From NCBI GenBank assembly GCA_963761705.1, contig CAVXHK010000001.1:868001-932000 (forward strand): a stretch of DNA of 64,000 nt, given 5' to 3'. The position numbers were made by a program, and so were the translations under genes. Position 1 is the stretch's first letter. The number at the start of each line of letters is the position of its first letter. The stretch is from CAVVKW01 sp963761705. GTDB taxonomy: Bacteria > Verrucomicrobiota > Verrucomicrobiia > Chthoniobacterales > JAATET01. The notes beneath the pieces are model-generated. The model made no database searches. It saw nothing but the letters and a program-made list of their open reading frames with translations, and was not told the origin of the DNA. Of this stretch, positions 36,792-45,379 are shown one piece after another.

Positions 36792-37915
36792 ACTGCAACG
36801 CGACGACACCGCTTGCGCCCGAGGCGCTCGAGGCGATGTTGCCGTTTTTAGGTGGGGAATACGGGAACCCGTCGAGCATTCACGGGATCGGTCGGCGGGC
36901 GAGGTCGGCGGTGGACGATGCGCGGGATCGGTTCGCGGCGCTGCTCGGGGTGAAGTCGCACGAGGTCATCTTCACGGGCGGCGGGACGGAATCGGATAAT
37001 CTGGCGATCTTTGGGCTGGCGCGGAGTCAGGCGGCGGAGGGGAGGCACGTCGTGACGGTGGCGACGGAGCACCACGCGGTGTTGCACGCGTTCGACTACC
37101 TGGAGAAACACGAGGGGTATGAGGTGACGCGGCTCGGCGTGGACGGGGCGGGGCGGGTTGATCCGGCGGACGTGCGCGCGGCGTTGCGGACGGACACGAC
37201 TCTGGTGAGCGTGATGTCGGCGAACAACGAGACGGGGACGATTCAGAAAGTGGCGGAGATCGCGGAGATCGTGCGCGGGGCGGGGGTCGCCTTCCACAGC
37301 GATATGGTGCAATCGTTCGGTAAGTTGCCGGTCGCGGTGCGGGGGCTGACGGCGGCGTCGTTTGCCGGGCACAAATTTTACGGGCCGAAGGGAGCGGGGG
37401 TGCTTTTTCTGGAGGCTGGCGTGCCGCTGACCACGTTGCATTTCGGGGGTTTTCACGAGAATCAGCGGCGGCCTGGGACGGAGAACGTGGCGGCGATCGT
37501 CGGATTGGTCGTTGCGGCTGAGCTCGCGGTGCGGGATTTTGAAGCGGAGCAACGGCGGGAGGCCGGGTTGAGGGATCGCCTCTGGGCGGGAATCCGGGAA
37601 ATCGCGCCGGGTGCGCGGCGGAACGGCTCGGTGACAGAAACGCTCGGGAACACGCTGAACGTGAGTTTTCCGGGCGGGGACGGGGAGACTCTGCTGATCG
37701 GACTGGATCTCGAGGGCGTGGCGGTGTCCAGCGGGTCGGCGTGCATGGTGGGGTCGGTCATGCCGTCGCACGTGCTCCTGGCGATGGGGGTGCCAATGGA
37801 CGTGGCGCAGGCGACGGTGCGATTTTCGCTGGGGAAGATGACGACGGAAGGGGAGATCGATTTGGCAATCGCTGCGTTGGGCCGGGTGCTCGAGCGGCAG
37901 GAGGTGGTGGCGTGA
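36779..37915 (+). CDS. Cysteine desulfurase (NifS/IscS family)
   Basis: This PLP enzyme removes sulfur from cysteine as a persulfide for Fe-S clusters. Family marks: start 'MGYLDCNATTPLAPEA', 'TGGGTESDNLAI', PLP lysine Lys199 in 'SFAGHKFYGPKGAG', and the catalytic loop Cys322 in 'VSSGSACMVGSVMPSHVL'. Length 378 fits NifS/IscS class I. It overlaps cysE by 13 bases and sprT by four. The scaffold gene (NifU-type) and sufT lie on the other strand 1.2 kb away. Confidence 0.93.
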   Translation: MGYLDCNATTPLAPEALEAMLPFLGGEYGNPSSIHGIGRRARSAVDDARDRFAALLGVKSHEVIFTGGGTESDNLAIFGLARSQAAEGRHVVTVATEHHAVLHAFDYLEKHEGYEVTRLGVDGAGRVDPADVRAALRTDTTLVSVMSANNETGTIQKVAEIAEIVRGAGVAFHSDMVQSFGKLPVAVRGLTAASFAGHKFYGPKGAGVLFLEAGVPLTTLHFGGFHENQRRPGTENVAAIVGLVVAAELAVRDFEAEQRREAGLRDRLWAGIREIAPGARRNGSVTETLGNTLNVSFPGGDGETLLIGLDLEGVAVSSGSACMVGSVMPSHVLLAMGVPMDVAQATVRFSLGKMTTEGEIDLAIAALGRVLERQEVVA

Positions 37916-38544
37916 GCGGGGTCACGAAGCAGCTCGCGTTCGAGTTCGGGCGGAGTCTGCTGACCAAGATCAACGGTCTGCGGGACGTCCCGGAACCGCC
38001 GCTGCGGAGGAAGGCGGATGCGGGCGTGCGGGTCGATCCGATCCTCGAGGAGGTGGCGCGGTTGCTGGTGCGGCAGGCGGGGTGCCCGGCTTTGGCAAAA
38101 GCGGTGAGCGTGGTGTGGAATCCGCGCATGCGGACGACGGCGGGGACGGCCTGCTGGCGAACGCGTCGGGTGACTCTCAATCCGAAGCTGATCGAAGTGT
38201 CGGCGGCGGAGGTGCAGACAACGCTGCGGCACGAGCTGGCGCATCTGGTCGCGCAGGAGCGGGTTGGCCGGCGGCGGATCTCGCCGCACGGGCCGGAGTG
38301 GCGCCGCGCTTGCGCGGATCTTGGGATCGCGGGGGAGGCCCGGTGCCACACGCTGCCGTTCAAGCCGCGTCGAATGGCGAGGAAGTATGCGTATCAGTGC
38401 CCAGCTTGTTTGACGGTCATCACGCGGGTACGGCGGACGAAAGGGCGAATGGCTTGTCTCAAGTGTTGCCGGAAGCTCAACGGCGGGAAATACGCGGAGC
38501 GGTTTCGGTTCCGGGAGGTCGAAGCGGTGCAGGAGGCGGCCTGA
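37912..38544 (+). CDS. SprT-like zinc metalloprotease domain protein
   Basis: The GTG at 37912 overlaps the nifS-like stop (GTGA) and gives 210 residues. The SprT/Spartan signature HELAH (107-111, 'TTLRHELAHLVAQE') with a downstream His ('SPHGPEWRRAC') forms the metal site. A zinc ribbon follows (CPAC ... CLKC). In eukaryotes the family degrades DNA-protein crosslinks; the bacterial role is unclear. Its coupling to Fe-S genes is unusual. Confidence 0.85.
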   Translation: MSGVTKQLAFEFGRSLLTKINGLRDVPEPPLRRKADAGVRVDPILEEVARLLVRQAGCPALAKAVSVVWNPRMRTTAGTACWRTRRVTLNPKLIEVSAAEVQTTLRHELAHLVAQERVGRRRISPHGPEWRRACADLGIAGEARCHTLPFKPRRMARKYAYQCPACLTVITRVRRTKGRMACLKCCRKLNGGKYAERFRFREVEAVQEAA

Positions 38545-38580
38545 GAATCGTCAAATTCAACGGTGCTCGTCGACGGAATG

Positions 38581-38629
38581 ATCGGCCTCCAGCCGAGTAG
38601 GGATGGTTCATCGGGTGTAAGCCGATGCC
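38581..38629. repeat. Degenerate copy of the palindromic intergenic repeat
   Basis: atcggcctccagccgag (38581-38597) and catcgggtgtaagccgatgcc (38609-38629) match the arms of the perfect element at 25626-25671 with a few changes. It lies between the convergent sprT and sufT genes, where it could act as a terminator-like hairpin. Confidence 0.55.
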
Positions 38630-38643
38630 CCCGGTGCGGGATT

Positions 38644-39192
38644 TCACACCATGCCTAGCTTCATGCGACCGGCTTCGGAGATCATGGACTGATTCCAAGC
38701 GGGATCCCAAACGAGGTCGACTTGGGCTTCGTCGATGCCGTCGAGAATGAGGATCTTCTGGCGGGCGTCGGCGGCGATGGTGGGGCCCATGCCGCAGCCG
38801 GGGGCGGTGAGGGTCATCTGGACGATCACGTTAGTCTGGCCTTCGTCGTTATTTTTGATTTCGCAGCCATAGATGAGGCCGAGGTCGACGACGTTGACGG
38901 GGATTTCCGGGTCAAAAACGGTTTTCAGCTGACTCCAGATGGCGTCTTCGAGGGAACCTTTGACGGGTTCCTTGGCGGCGAGAGCTTCGACGGCGGTCGG
39001 GTCGACGCCGAGGGCATCGAGGTCCTTTTCGTCGATGCGGGCGAGGCCGGCCTGGGTCGCGACGGTGTAGGTGCCGCCGAGGGATTGGGTGATGATGACG
39101 GACGTGCCAATCGGGAGGACGATGGGGTTGCCGCTGGGGATCTGGATGGCGTCGCAGTCGCGCTTGAGGGCGATTTCTCGGGTGTCGGACAT
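38644..39192 (-). CDS. sufT: Fe-S cluster assembly protein SufT
   Basis: SufT (MIP18/DUF59 family) helps mature Fe-S proteins. The 182-residue protein has the SufT-specific N-terminal part ('DCDAIQIPSGNPIVLPIGTSVIITQSLGGTYTVATQAGLARI') and the DUF59 domain with 'TVFDPEIPVNVVDLGLIYGCEI' and 'MTLTAPGCGMGPTIAADAR' (Cys in the TxPGCxM motif). It follows the scaffold gene by 27 bases. Confidence 0.93.
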   Translation of the reverse strand: MSDTREIALKRDCDAIQIPSGNPIVLPIGTSVIITQSLGGTYTVATQAGLARIDEKDLDALGVDPTAVEALAAKEPVKGSLEDAIWSQLKTVFDPEIPVNVVDLGLIYGCEIKNNDEGQTNVIVQMTLTAPGCGMGPTIAADARQKILILDGIDEAQVDLVWDPAWNQSMISEAGRMKLGMV

Positions 39193-39219
39193 GTTAATGA
39201 GGATTTGAGAGGTTGGGAT

Positions 39220-39687
39220 TTACGATTTGGGCTGCAGCTTGATCTCGACCTTTTTTGGGGCGCTGAGGCTGTCGAGAAGGGTGGGGGCGGTGTTGGTGGC
39301 TTCCGGTTGGGCGGCGGTGGGGTCGAGAGCGTTTTTAAGGGCTCCTTCGACGAGTTGCGCGCAGTGGATTTTCATCGGGGGGAGGGGGCCAAGCGGCGCT
39401 GAGAGGTCGGTGCCGTCCATGGCGAGGGCTTCTTCCGCGGTTTTACCGCGGATGAGGTCCGTAGCCATGCTGGCGACGGCGATGGCGGTCTGGCAGCCAA
39501 AGGTCTGGAAGGTGGCTTTGTCGATGACCTTGCGGCCGTTCTCATCCTTGAACTTGACCCACATGCGGAGCATGTCGCCGCAGTCTGGACTGCCGACGGT
39601 GCCGATGGCGTCGGCGTCGGACATCTCGCCGAGATTTTGCGGGTTGCTGACGGCGGATTGGATGCGGGCTTCTAAATCGTCGGACAT
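39220..39687 (-). CDS. NifU/IscU-type Fe-S scaffold protein
   Basis: The scaffold on which Fe-S clusters are built. The 155-residue protein has the three ligand cysteines Cys36 (GSPDCGDML), Cys65 (FGCQTAIA) and Cys109 (KIHCAQL). The first 115 residues are the IscU/NifU-N core; the rest is a Thr/Pro/Ala tail ending KVEIKLQPKS without a second domain. It works with the facing NifS-type desulfurase and sits between a rhodanese-like gene and sufT in a three-gene operon. Confidence 0.9.
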   Translation of the reverse strand: MSDDLEARIQSAVSNPQNLGEMSDADAIGTVGSPDCGDMLRMWVKFKDENGRKVIDKATFQTFGCQTAIAVASMATDLIRGKTAEEALAMDGTDLSAPLGPLPPMKIHCAQLVEGALKNALDPTAAQPEATNTAPTLLDSLSAPKKVEIKLQPKS

Positions 39688-39720
39688 AAGTCTGTTAGCA
39701 CGGATGACGCGGATTGGTGA

Positions 39721-40263
39721 TCATTCCAGTGTGTAGCGGGGGAGGTCGGGGTCGACTTCGAGGGACCAGGCGTCGATCCCGCCGCGGAGGGCCCGGACGT
39801 TGGTGAAAGAGTGGCCGGCGAAAAAAGCGGCGGCGTCGAGGCCGCGGGTGCCTTGGTGATCAACGAGGGCGATGAGGCTGTCCTTCGGCCAGGCGGCCAT
39901 GATTTCCTGCAGAAAGTCCTGGGTAAAATGTTTGGCCTGCGGGATTTGGACGGCGTCGAACTCCTCTCGGGTGCGGATGTCGAGAATGCGGGTGTCGGGG
40001 TCGTCGGCGAGCGCTGCGGCTAGCTCGGTGGGTTCGATGAGGAGCTTGGCGTCTTCGGCGCAGGCTGCGGTGACCTGCGCGAGGGCGGTGTCTGGGTCGA
40101 GGCCTTCGTTGCGGGCGCAGACCTCGGCGACGGTTTCCTCGGGGCGAAAGCCGCAACTGGCACAGCCGCCGATGTGGAAGAGCCGGAAGAGGGCACGCTG
40201 CGCGCCGGGCAGGGTCTGCAGGAGTTCCTGCATCGTCATGGTCGGTGAGAGTTCCGCGGTCAT
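39721..40263 (-). CDS. Rhodanese-like protein without catalytic Cys, fused to an ScdA_N/DUF1858-like domain
   Basis: Residues 8-70 ('MQELLQTLPGAQRALFRLFHIGGCASCGFRPEETVAEVCARN') match the short DUF1858/ScdA-N-type domain, with a CxxC pair (34, 37). Residues 75-180 form a rhodanese domain, but the active loop reads LVDHQGTRG, so the catalytic Cys is replaced by Asp135. It is the first gene of the rhodanese-scaffold-sufT operon. A sulfur carrier or assembly partner rather than an enzyme is the likely role (inference). Confidence 0.82.
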   Translation of the reverse strand: MTAELSPTMTMQELLQTLPGAQRALFRLFHIGGCASCGFRPEETVAEVCARNEGLDPDTALAQVTAACAEDAKLLIEPTELAAALADDPDTRILDIRTREEFDAVQIPQAKHFTQDFLQEIMAAWPKDSLIALVDHQGTRGLDAAAFFAGHSFTNVRALRGGIDAWSLEVDPDLPRYTLE

Positions 40264-40320
40264 TGGACTTCAACGTTACCGACGGGCTGGCGTGATTGCA
40301 AAGGGGGATGTTTCAGCTGA

Positions 40321-41754
40321 TCAGCGGCGGATGCGGATCACGCGGTTGGGGAGAGAGCGATTGCCGAGGGCGTCGTAGGCGAAGGGCTTGAAGACGTTGC
40401 GGCGTCCGCGGCGGAGCCGGACGGTGGTGCGCCAGGTGTCAGTGCCGGTTGCGGGGCGGAGGGCGCGTTTGCCTTTAATCTTGATGAGGACCTGGGTGAC
40501 GGCGGTGTCGTCGCTGGCGGTGCCACGAAGGACGACGCGGGCGCGCTTCGTCCCGGCCTTTCGCCTGCCTTTGACCGTGAGTTGAGGGATCTCGCTGTCG
40601 ATCTGGCCGAAGCGGAGAACGCGATTATTGCCGGTGTCGCCGATCCAAATGTCACCAGCGGGGTCGACGAAGAGCCCGAGGAATGGCGTGTCGAGGCGGC
40701 GGGCGCCGAGGGCCGTCCCGTCGTTGGAAAAGTTCGATTGGCCTACGAGAATGGAGGCCGGTGCACCGTTGTTGAGGGAGGCGAGACCGCTGAAGCGAAG
40801 CGCGCGGCTGTTTGCTCCGTCGAGGACCCAGAGGTTGTTGGTGCCGTCGGCGAAGACGCCGGAGGGTGACGAGAAGGCGGTCGCGGTCGTGCCGGGGGTG
40901 GTGACGTTGAAGTCGGTTTGGCCGATGACGCGGGCGGCGTTGGTGCCGTCGGAAATGGTGCCGGCGGAGGGGTAGCCGAGGACGCGGTGGTTGCCGCGGT
41001 CGGCGACCCAGAGGGTGCCGGTCGAGTCGACGGACACGCCGACGGGGTCGAGCAGGCCGAGCTGGTCGGAGCGGGGGGCGGACGTGTCGAAGGTGGCTTG
41101 GCCGAGGACGCCGGTGGCGGGGGCGGCGGTTGCGAGGGTCGACGAGGATTCGAATTCCAGCACTCGATTGTTGCCGGAATCGGCGACCCACAGGCGGCCG
41201 GTGGCGTCGACGGTGAGACCGGTCGGTGCGTTCATGCCGCTGATGCTCGTGGTTGGTGACGCGGTGGCGAGGTTGGGTTGGCCGAGGGGGACGACGGCGG
41301 CGGGGTTGTCGTCGCCGCGGGTGGCGGCGAACCGGAAGAGGACGACCCGGTTGTTACCCGTGTCGGCGACCCAGAGCCGGTTGCCCCGATCGATCCAGAG
41401 GCCGGTCGGTCCGGCGAGAGACGTGGCGCTGGCGGGACTGGTTGCATTCGCGGTGGGCGACGTCTGGCCGAAGACGTATTCCGCGGGAGCGGCGGTGAGG
41501 AGGGTGTCGTAGCTGGCGTAGCGGAGGACGCGGTTGTTGGCGGTGTCGGCGACGAAGACCTTGCCGGTGGTGGGGTCGATGACAACGGCGGAGGGAGCGT
41601 CGAGCGTTGCAGCGGTGGGTGGCGAGACGGCGGTGGCGGAGTTGGAGTCAGTCTGGCCAAGGACGGTCGTGGCCGGGGGGAAGGTGGGGAGCTGGCGGGC
41701 GGCGAGCGGGGTGAGGGTGGTGAGGACGAGGGTGAGAGTGAGGGTGGGCCGCAT
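40321..41754 (-). CDS. Secreted NHL-repeat (beta-propeller) protein
   Basis: ATG 41754 starts a signal peptide (MRPTLTLTLVLTTLTPLAA). About six NHL repeats follow, each with 'GLWIDRGNRLWVADTGNNRVV.F'-like cores and a strand with VLGQ/VIGQT, forming a six-bladed propeller (about residues 20-385). The last ~90 residues are a basic beta-sandwich ('RGTASDDTAVTQVLIKIKG.. TWRTTVRLRRGRRNVFKPFAYDALGNRSLPNRVIRIRR'). NHL propellers bind partners or carry lyases; no catalytic residues are evident. Confidence 0.85.
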   Translation of the reverse strand: MRPTLTLTLVLTTLTPLAARQLPTFPPATTVLGQTDSNSATAVSPPTAATLDAPSAVVIDPTTGKVFVADTANNRVLRYASYDTLLTAAPAEYVFGQTSPTANATSPASATSLAGPTGLWIDRGNRLWVADTGNNRVVLFRFAATRGDDNPAAVVPLGQPNLATASPTTSISGMNAPTGLTVDATGRLWVADSGNNRVLEFESSSTLATAAPATGVLGQATFDTSAPRSDQLGLLDPVGVSVDSTGTLWVADRGNHRVLGYPSAGTISDGTNAARVIGQTDFNVTTPGTTATAFSSPSGVFADGTNNLWVLDGANSRALRFSGLASLNNGAPASILVGQSNFSNDGTALGARRLDTPFLGLFVDPAGDIWIGDTGNNRVLRFGQIDSEIPQLTVKGRRKAGTKRARVVLRGTASDDTAVTQVLIKIKGKRALRPATGTDTWRTTVRLRRGRRNVFKPFAYDALGNRSLPNRVIRIRR

Positions 41755-41891
41755 GGGGTTAGGGGTAGCGCTTTCTAGGGGTGCGTTCAATGGCGGCGAA
41801 GTGCCGCTGCGCCGGGGATGGTCGTCGCCGGCTGGAAGCCGGAGATACTTATTCGGGTGCGGGGCGGCGGGGTTGGTGATAGGTGTCCGCC

Positions 41892-42569
41892 ATGCAGGAA
41901 CGACGGGCACTTTCGGAGGGGTTGTGGATTTTAGTGATCTTGGGGGTGTTGCTGTTGGCGAGCCTCGTCTGGCTTCCGCCGCTGGCCATCGTGTGGGCGG
42001 TGGCGATTGCGTTTACGTTGTATTTCTTTCGCGATCCGGAGCGCGTGTCGCCGGAGGATCCGACGCTGGCGGTCTCGCCGGCGGACGGGAAGGTCGTCGC
42101 GATCGACAATCTGATCGAGGGCGAGATCCTCAACCGAAGGATGATCCGGATTTCGATCTTTCTTTCGGTCTTCGACGTTCACGTGAACCGGGCACCCATC
42201 GCGGGATCGGTGCTGTATTCTGAAGCACGGAAGGGGCGGTTCTACGACGCTCGCGACGTGCGTTCGGCGACGGATAACTCAGCGCGGATGTGGGTGATCG
42301 AAGGAGTGGATCACACGGTCGGCGTGCGGCAGATCACCGGGGCTATCGCGAGGCGGATCGTTCCGTGGTCGGTGGTCGGAGATTCGCTCGTGAAGGGGGA
42401 GAAGTTTGGAATGATCCGCTTCGGGTCGCGGACCGAACTCTGGTTGCCGGAGGATAGCCGGGTGCTCGTCAAGGTTGGGCAGTCGGTGCGCGGGGGGACT
42501 TCGGCGATGGCGGTGCTGCCGGAAAGTCCGGTGCTGGGTGACGTTGCGGCGTCGGGTGAGGGGGAGTGA
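41892..42569 (+). CDS. psd: Phosphatidylserine decarboxylase (archaeal/short type)
   Basis: Psd converts phosphatidylserine to phosphatidylethanolamine in the inner membrane. ATG 41892 gives 225 residues with two N-terminal membrane helices and 'YFFRDPER', 'SPADGKVVAID', 'IFLSVFDVHVNRAPI' motifs. The self-cleavage Gly-Ser is in 'MIRFGSRTEL' (178-179), which makes the pyruvoyl group. The short class often pairs with pssA; no pssA is seen here. A GTG nine bases upstream is an alternative start. Confidence 0.93.
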   Translation: MQERRALSEGLWILVILGVLLLASLVWLPPLAIVWAVAIAFTLYFFRDPERVSPEDPTLAVSPADGKVVAIDNLIEGEILNRRMIRISIFLSVFDVHVNRAPIAGSVLYSEARKGRFYDARDVRSATDNSARMWVIEGVDHTVGVRQITGAIARRIVPWSVVGDSLVKGEKFGMIRFGSRTELWLPEDSRVLVKVGQSVRGGTSAMAVLPESPVLGDVAASGEGE

Positions 42570-42626
42570 TTCGCTGAGCGATTTTTTGTCGTCGGATCGG
42601 CGAGTCGGAAGTCGCCGTTCTTCGAC

Positions 42627-42968
42627 TCATTCCGGCGCGATTTTGCCGCCCCAAGAGAGGATCTTGGCTTTGGTGCCGGCGGCTTCGGCTTCGGGGATCT
42701 GGTGGTTGCGGACGTAGAAGAGCGAGAGGCTTGACCAGGCAAGTTGGTCGTTCGGGCGGAGGCTGGTCGAGCGGAGCCCGGCCTCGATCGCGGCGAGGTG
42801 GTCGCCATTTTTCATGAGGGCCATGCCGAGGGCGTGCCAGCCGTCGAAGAAGTCTGGGTCGAGGTCGACGCAGCGACGGTATTTCTCAATGGCGGCCTCA
42901 AGGTCACCGACGGCGATGTCGCCGGTGGCGTCATCAAACAGGGTGGCGATCTCCGAATTTTCGCTCAC
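42627..42968 (-). CDS. Tetratricopeptide-repeat protein (113 aa)
   Basis: The protein contains about three TPR units, for example 'GDLEAAIEKYRRCVDLDPDFFDGWHALGMALMKNGDHLAAIEAG'. No signal peptide. It starts 12 bases after the stop of the PpiD-like gene on the same strand, so it likely belongs to that transcript. TPRs mediate protein contacts; no specific partner can be named. Confidence 0.8.
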   Translation of the reverse strand: MSENSEIATLFDDATGDIAVGDLEAAIEKYRRCVDLDPDFFDGWHALGMALMKNGDHLAAIEAGLRSTSLRPNDQLAWSSLSLFYVRNHQIPEAEAAGTKAKILSWGGKIAPE

Positions 42969-42980
42969 GTTCGGATGAAT

Positions 42981-44516
42981 TCAGCTTTCCTGATCGTCCT
43001 GAGCTTCGCCTGGGAAGTTCAGGCCAGAGCGTTTCGTGGCGGCCTCGAGCCACTCGAAGAGGATGATGTTGCCCTTGCGGGTGCGGATGAATTCGGCGAT
43101 CTGGTCGCGGTTTTCGGCGAGGACCGCTTCTTCGATGGCGGCGCGTTTTTCGAGGTAAACGGCGTAGGCTCCCCAGGTCTCGATCGTCAAACCGGTGATC
43201 TCGCCGTCCTTGAGTTGGACGGTGTCTTGAGCGTAGGAGCGGAGTTCGGGCGAGGCGGATTCGGTCGTGACGGAGACGCTCTCGAAGGGTTTGAGCTCGG
43301 CCATGGGAAAGGGTTTGACGGCATCGGCGAGCGATTTACCCGCTGCGAGGTCGGCGCGGATGGCGGCGAGGGCATCGTCGGCCTGGGCTTCGAGCATGGT
43401 CTCGGCTTCGAGGTTGCGGAGGTCGGCGGTGATCTCCGGCGTGGCTTCTTCGAGGGTCTTCTCACGCTCCGGGATGACACTGGTCAGATTGATGATGTGG
43501 AAGGAGTCGCCGTCTTGAAGGACGCCGCTAACGGGCGAGGTCTCGGAGAGCGTGAAGGCGGTCGGGGCGATCTTGGCGACGACGGGATCGGAGAGATTGG
43601 TTGTGGTCTCGGTGGTGCCGGTCGGTGGAACGATGCGCCCGCTGGCGTCGAAGGGGAGGGTGGTCTCGATCGGGAGCTCGGCGTCTTTCGCAGCCTCGGC
43701 GAAGGATTTTTCCTGGGTGGCCGTGGCGAATTTAGCGGAAGCGTTCGCGACTTTCTGCAGGGCCTCGATGCGGGCTTTGTCTTTGAGGTCGGCTTCGGCG
43801 GCGGGAAGCGAGAAGGTGACGATCTCGGCGGTGCGGAGCTCGGGTGTCCGGAGGCGGAAGGTGTTTGCGTCGTAGAAGGTCTTGATGTCGGCCTCGGAAG
43901 CGCTGGCCTGGTCGAAGAATTTCTGGCGCTGGAAGACGACCGCGGCGCCCGTGGCTTCCTGAAAATAACGCGCGTTGAACTCGAGCTCGGCGGTCGACGT
44001 GGTCGGGGCGGAGGCGAGGATGGCTTCGATGCGGGCGAGTCGGAGCGAATTGCGGACGACGTCTTCGAGCTCGGCGGGTGAAAGGCCGTTTGGCGCGAGG
44101 AACTGGACGGCGAATTGATCGTACTTCGTCTGGTCGTATTGGCCGTTCGTTTGGAAGGCGGGAATCTTGGAGATGGCGTCGGCGATCTCGGAATCCGTCG
44201 GACTGATGCCGAGGGCCTTCGCCTCGTGGGCGATGATCATCGTGTTGAAAACGAAGGCGCCGGGATCGGATTCGCCGGTGAGGCCGTCGAGCGTCTCGAC
44301 GTATTCCGTGAGGCCGAGGGCGATGGCGAGCTGGTAGGTGCGGGCCTCGCGTTGGACCTGGGCAAGTGAGAGGCTCCGACCGTAGATCGTGGCGAACTTG
44401 GTCGCGTTGAGATCGTCCATTTCCGCCGGATTGTAGAGGAAGGTGAAGGCGACAATGGTGAGAATGGTGATGGCAAGCATGAGCTTGCGCATGTGGGAGC
44501 GCATCCAGACAAACAT
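42981..44516 (-). CDS. PpiD/SurA_N-like membrane-anchored periplasmic chaperone
   Basis: ATG 44516 starts 'MFVWMRSHMRKLMLAITILTIVAFTFLY', a short cytoplasmic head and one membrane helix as in PpiD. The periplasmic part has the SurA-N-type chaperone helices ('YGRSLSLAQVQREARTYQ', 'SDSEIADAISKIPAFQTNGQYDQTKYDQF') and a weak parvulin-like middle. The 511-residue length is near that of PpiD. It probably helps fold outer-membrane or secreted proteins, which are abundant here. Confidence 0.78.
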   Translation of the reverse strand: MFVWMRSHMRKLMLAITILTIVAFTFLYNPAEMDDLNATKFATIYGRSLSLAQVQREARTYQLAIALGLTEYVETLDGLTGESDPGAFVFNTMIIAHEAKALGISPTDSEIADAISKIPAFQTNGQYDQTKYDQFAVQFLAPNGLSPAELEDVVRNSLRLARIEAILASAPTTSTAELEFNARYFQEATGAAVVFQRQKFFDQASASEADIKTFYDANTFRLRTPELRTAEIVTFSLPAAEADLKDKARIEALQKVANASAKFATATQEKSFAEAAKDAELPIETTLPFDASGRIVPPTGTTETTTNLSDPVVAKIAPTAFTLSETSPVSGVLQDGDSFHIINLTSVIPEREKTLEEATPEITADLRNLEAETMLEAQADDALAAIRADLAAGKSLADAVKPFPMAELKPFESVSVTTESASPELRSYAQDTVQLKDGEITGLTIETWGAYAVYLEKRAAIEEAVLAENRDQIAEFIRTRKGNIILFEWLEAATKRSGLNFPGEAQDDQES

Positions 44517-44574
44517 GGGATTAGATCGGCAAAGGGTTGAATCGAGTGACGAAGTGTGATTTAGGAAAAGTCTG

Positions 44575-45348
44575 ATGATTTCAAGCTTCCTCCCGCAGTC
44601 CCTCCGGAAATCTCCCCAGCGTTCCGTCGGGGCGTTGATTTTTCTTTCAATGCTCTGCGCCGGATCTCTGGCGTGTGCCCAGGACGTGCTCGTTCTCAAA
44701 ACGGGACTCCGGCGGGAGGGTGAAATCGTAGGGGTTGCGGACGGGAAAGTAACTTTGAAAGTCGGGCCGGTGCAATCGGCAATTCCGCTCGATCAAGTTG
44801 AGAGCGCCATCAAGCAGGCACCGCCCGAGCTGGCCAAGGCGCAGGCCACGAAGGCGTCGGGGAACGCGGCGGGAGCGCTCATCGAAGTGCGTCCGGTCGT
44901 CGCAAACTTTTCCGGCCTGCCGGTGCCGTGGGTCGGGCAGGCTTACGCGCTGCTCGGGGATTCGTTGTTGGAACTGGACCAAATGGCCGAGGCCGAGCGG
45001 ATCTTCGCACAATTTACGGAGCTCTACCCGGAGGCGGGAGATTTGTCCGCGGTCTCGATCGCTCGGCTCGATGTGGCGAGGGACGATTTTGCGGCGGCGA
45101 AGACGAAGCTGGAGCCAATCGTCGCGGAGGCCGCCACGGTGAAGAGTGCCGAGAGTGCGGAGAGTTCGACCTACGGGCGAGCCTACCTTCTGATGGGTCA
45201 GGTGCGGGAGTCGGAAGGTGATCTGGAAAATGCTCTGCAAGATTACCTGATGACCGTGACCGTCTTCTACGCAGACGCGGCGGCAGTCGCCGATGCCAGC
45301 GCGCGGGCTGATGCGCTAGCGAATCAAAAAAATGTGATCGCGCCGTGA
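44575..45348 (+). CDS. Periplasmic TPR protein upstream of exbB
   Basis: The 257-residue protein has a signal peptide (to LACA-Q, about residue 35), then a short beta-rich region ('DVLVLKTGLRREGEIVGVADGKVTLKVG') and TPR-like helices ('YALLGDSLLELDQMAEAERIFAQFTELYPEAGD'). It lies 31 bases before the ExbB-like gene in the same direction, so a role as periplasmic partner of the Exb/Tol complex is possible. It has no recognised family name. Confidence 0.7.
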   Translation: MISSFLPQSLRKSPQRSVGALIFLSMLCAGSLACAQDVLVLKTGLRREGEIVGVADGKVTLKVGPVQSAIPLDQVESAIKQAPPELAKAQATKASGNAAGALIEVRPVVANFSGLPVPWVGQAYALLGDSLLELDQMAEAERIFAQFTELYPEAGDLSAVSIARLDVARDDFAAAKTKLEPIVAEAATVKSAESAESSTYGRAYLLMGQVRESEGDLENALQDYLMTVTVFYADAAAVADASARADALANQKNVIAP

Positions 45349-45379
45349 CTCATTGTCGCATATTTTCCACGTTCTCAAC

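Noticed and set aside
42744..44081. 445-codon plus-strand frame opposite the PpiD-like gene
   Set aside because: Gly/Glu/Asp-rich shadow; no signal or motif.
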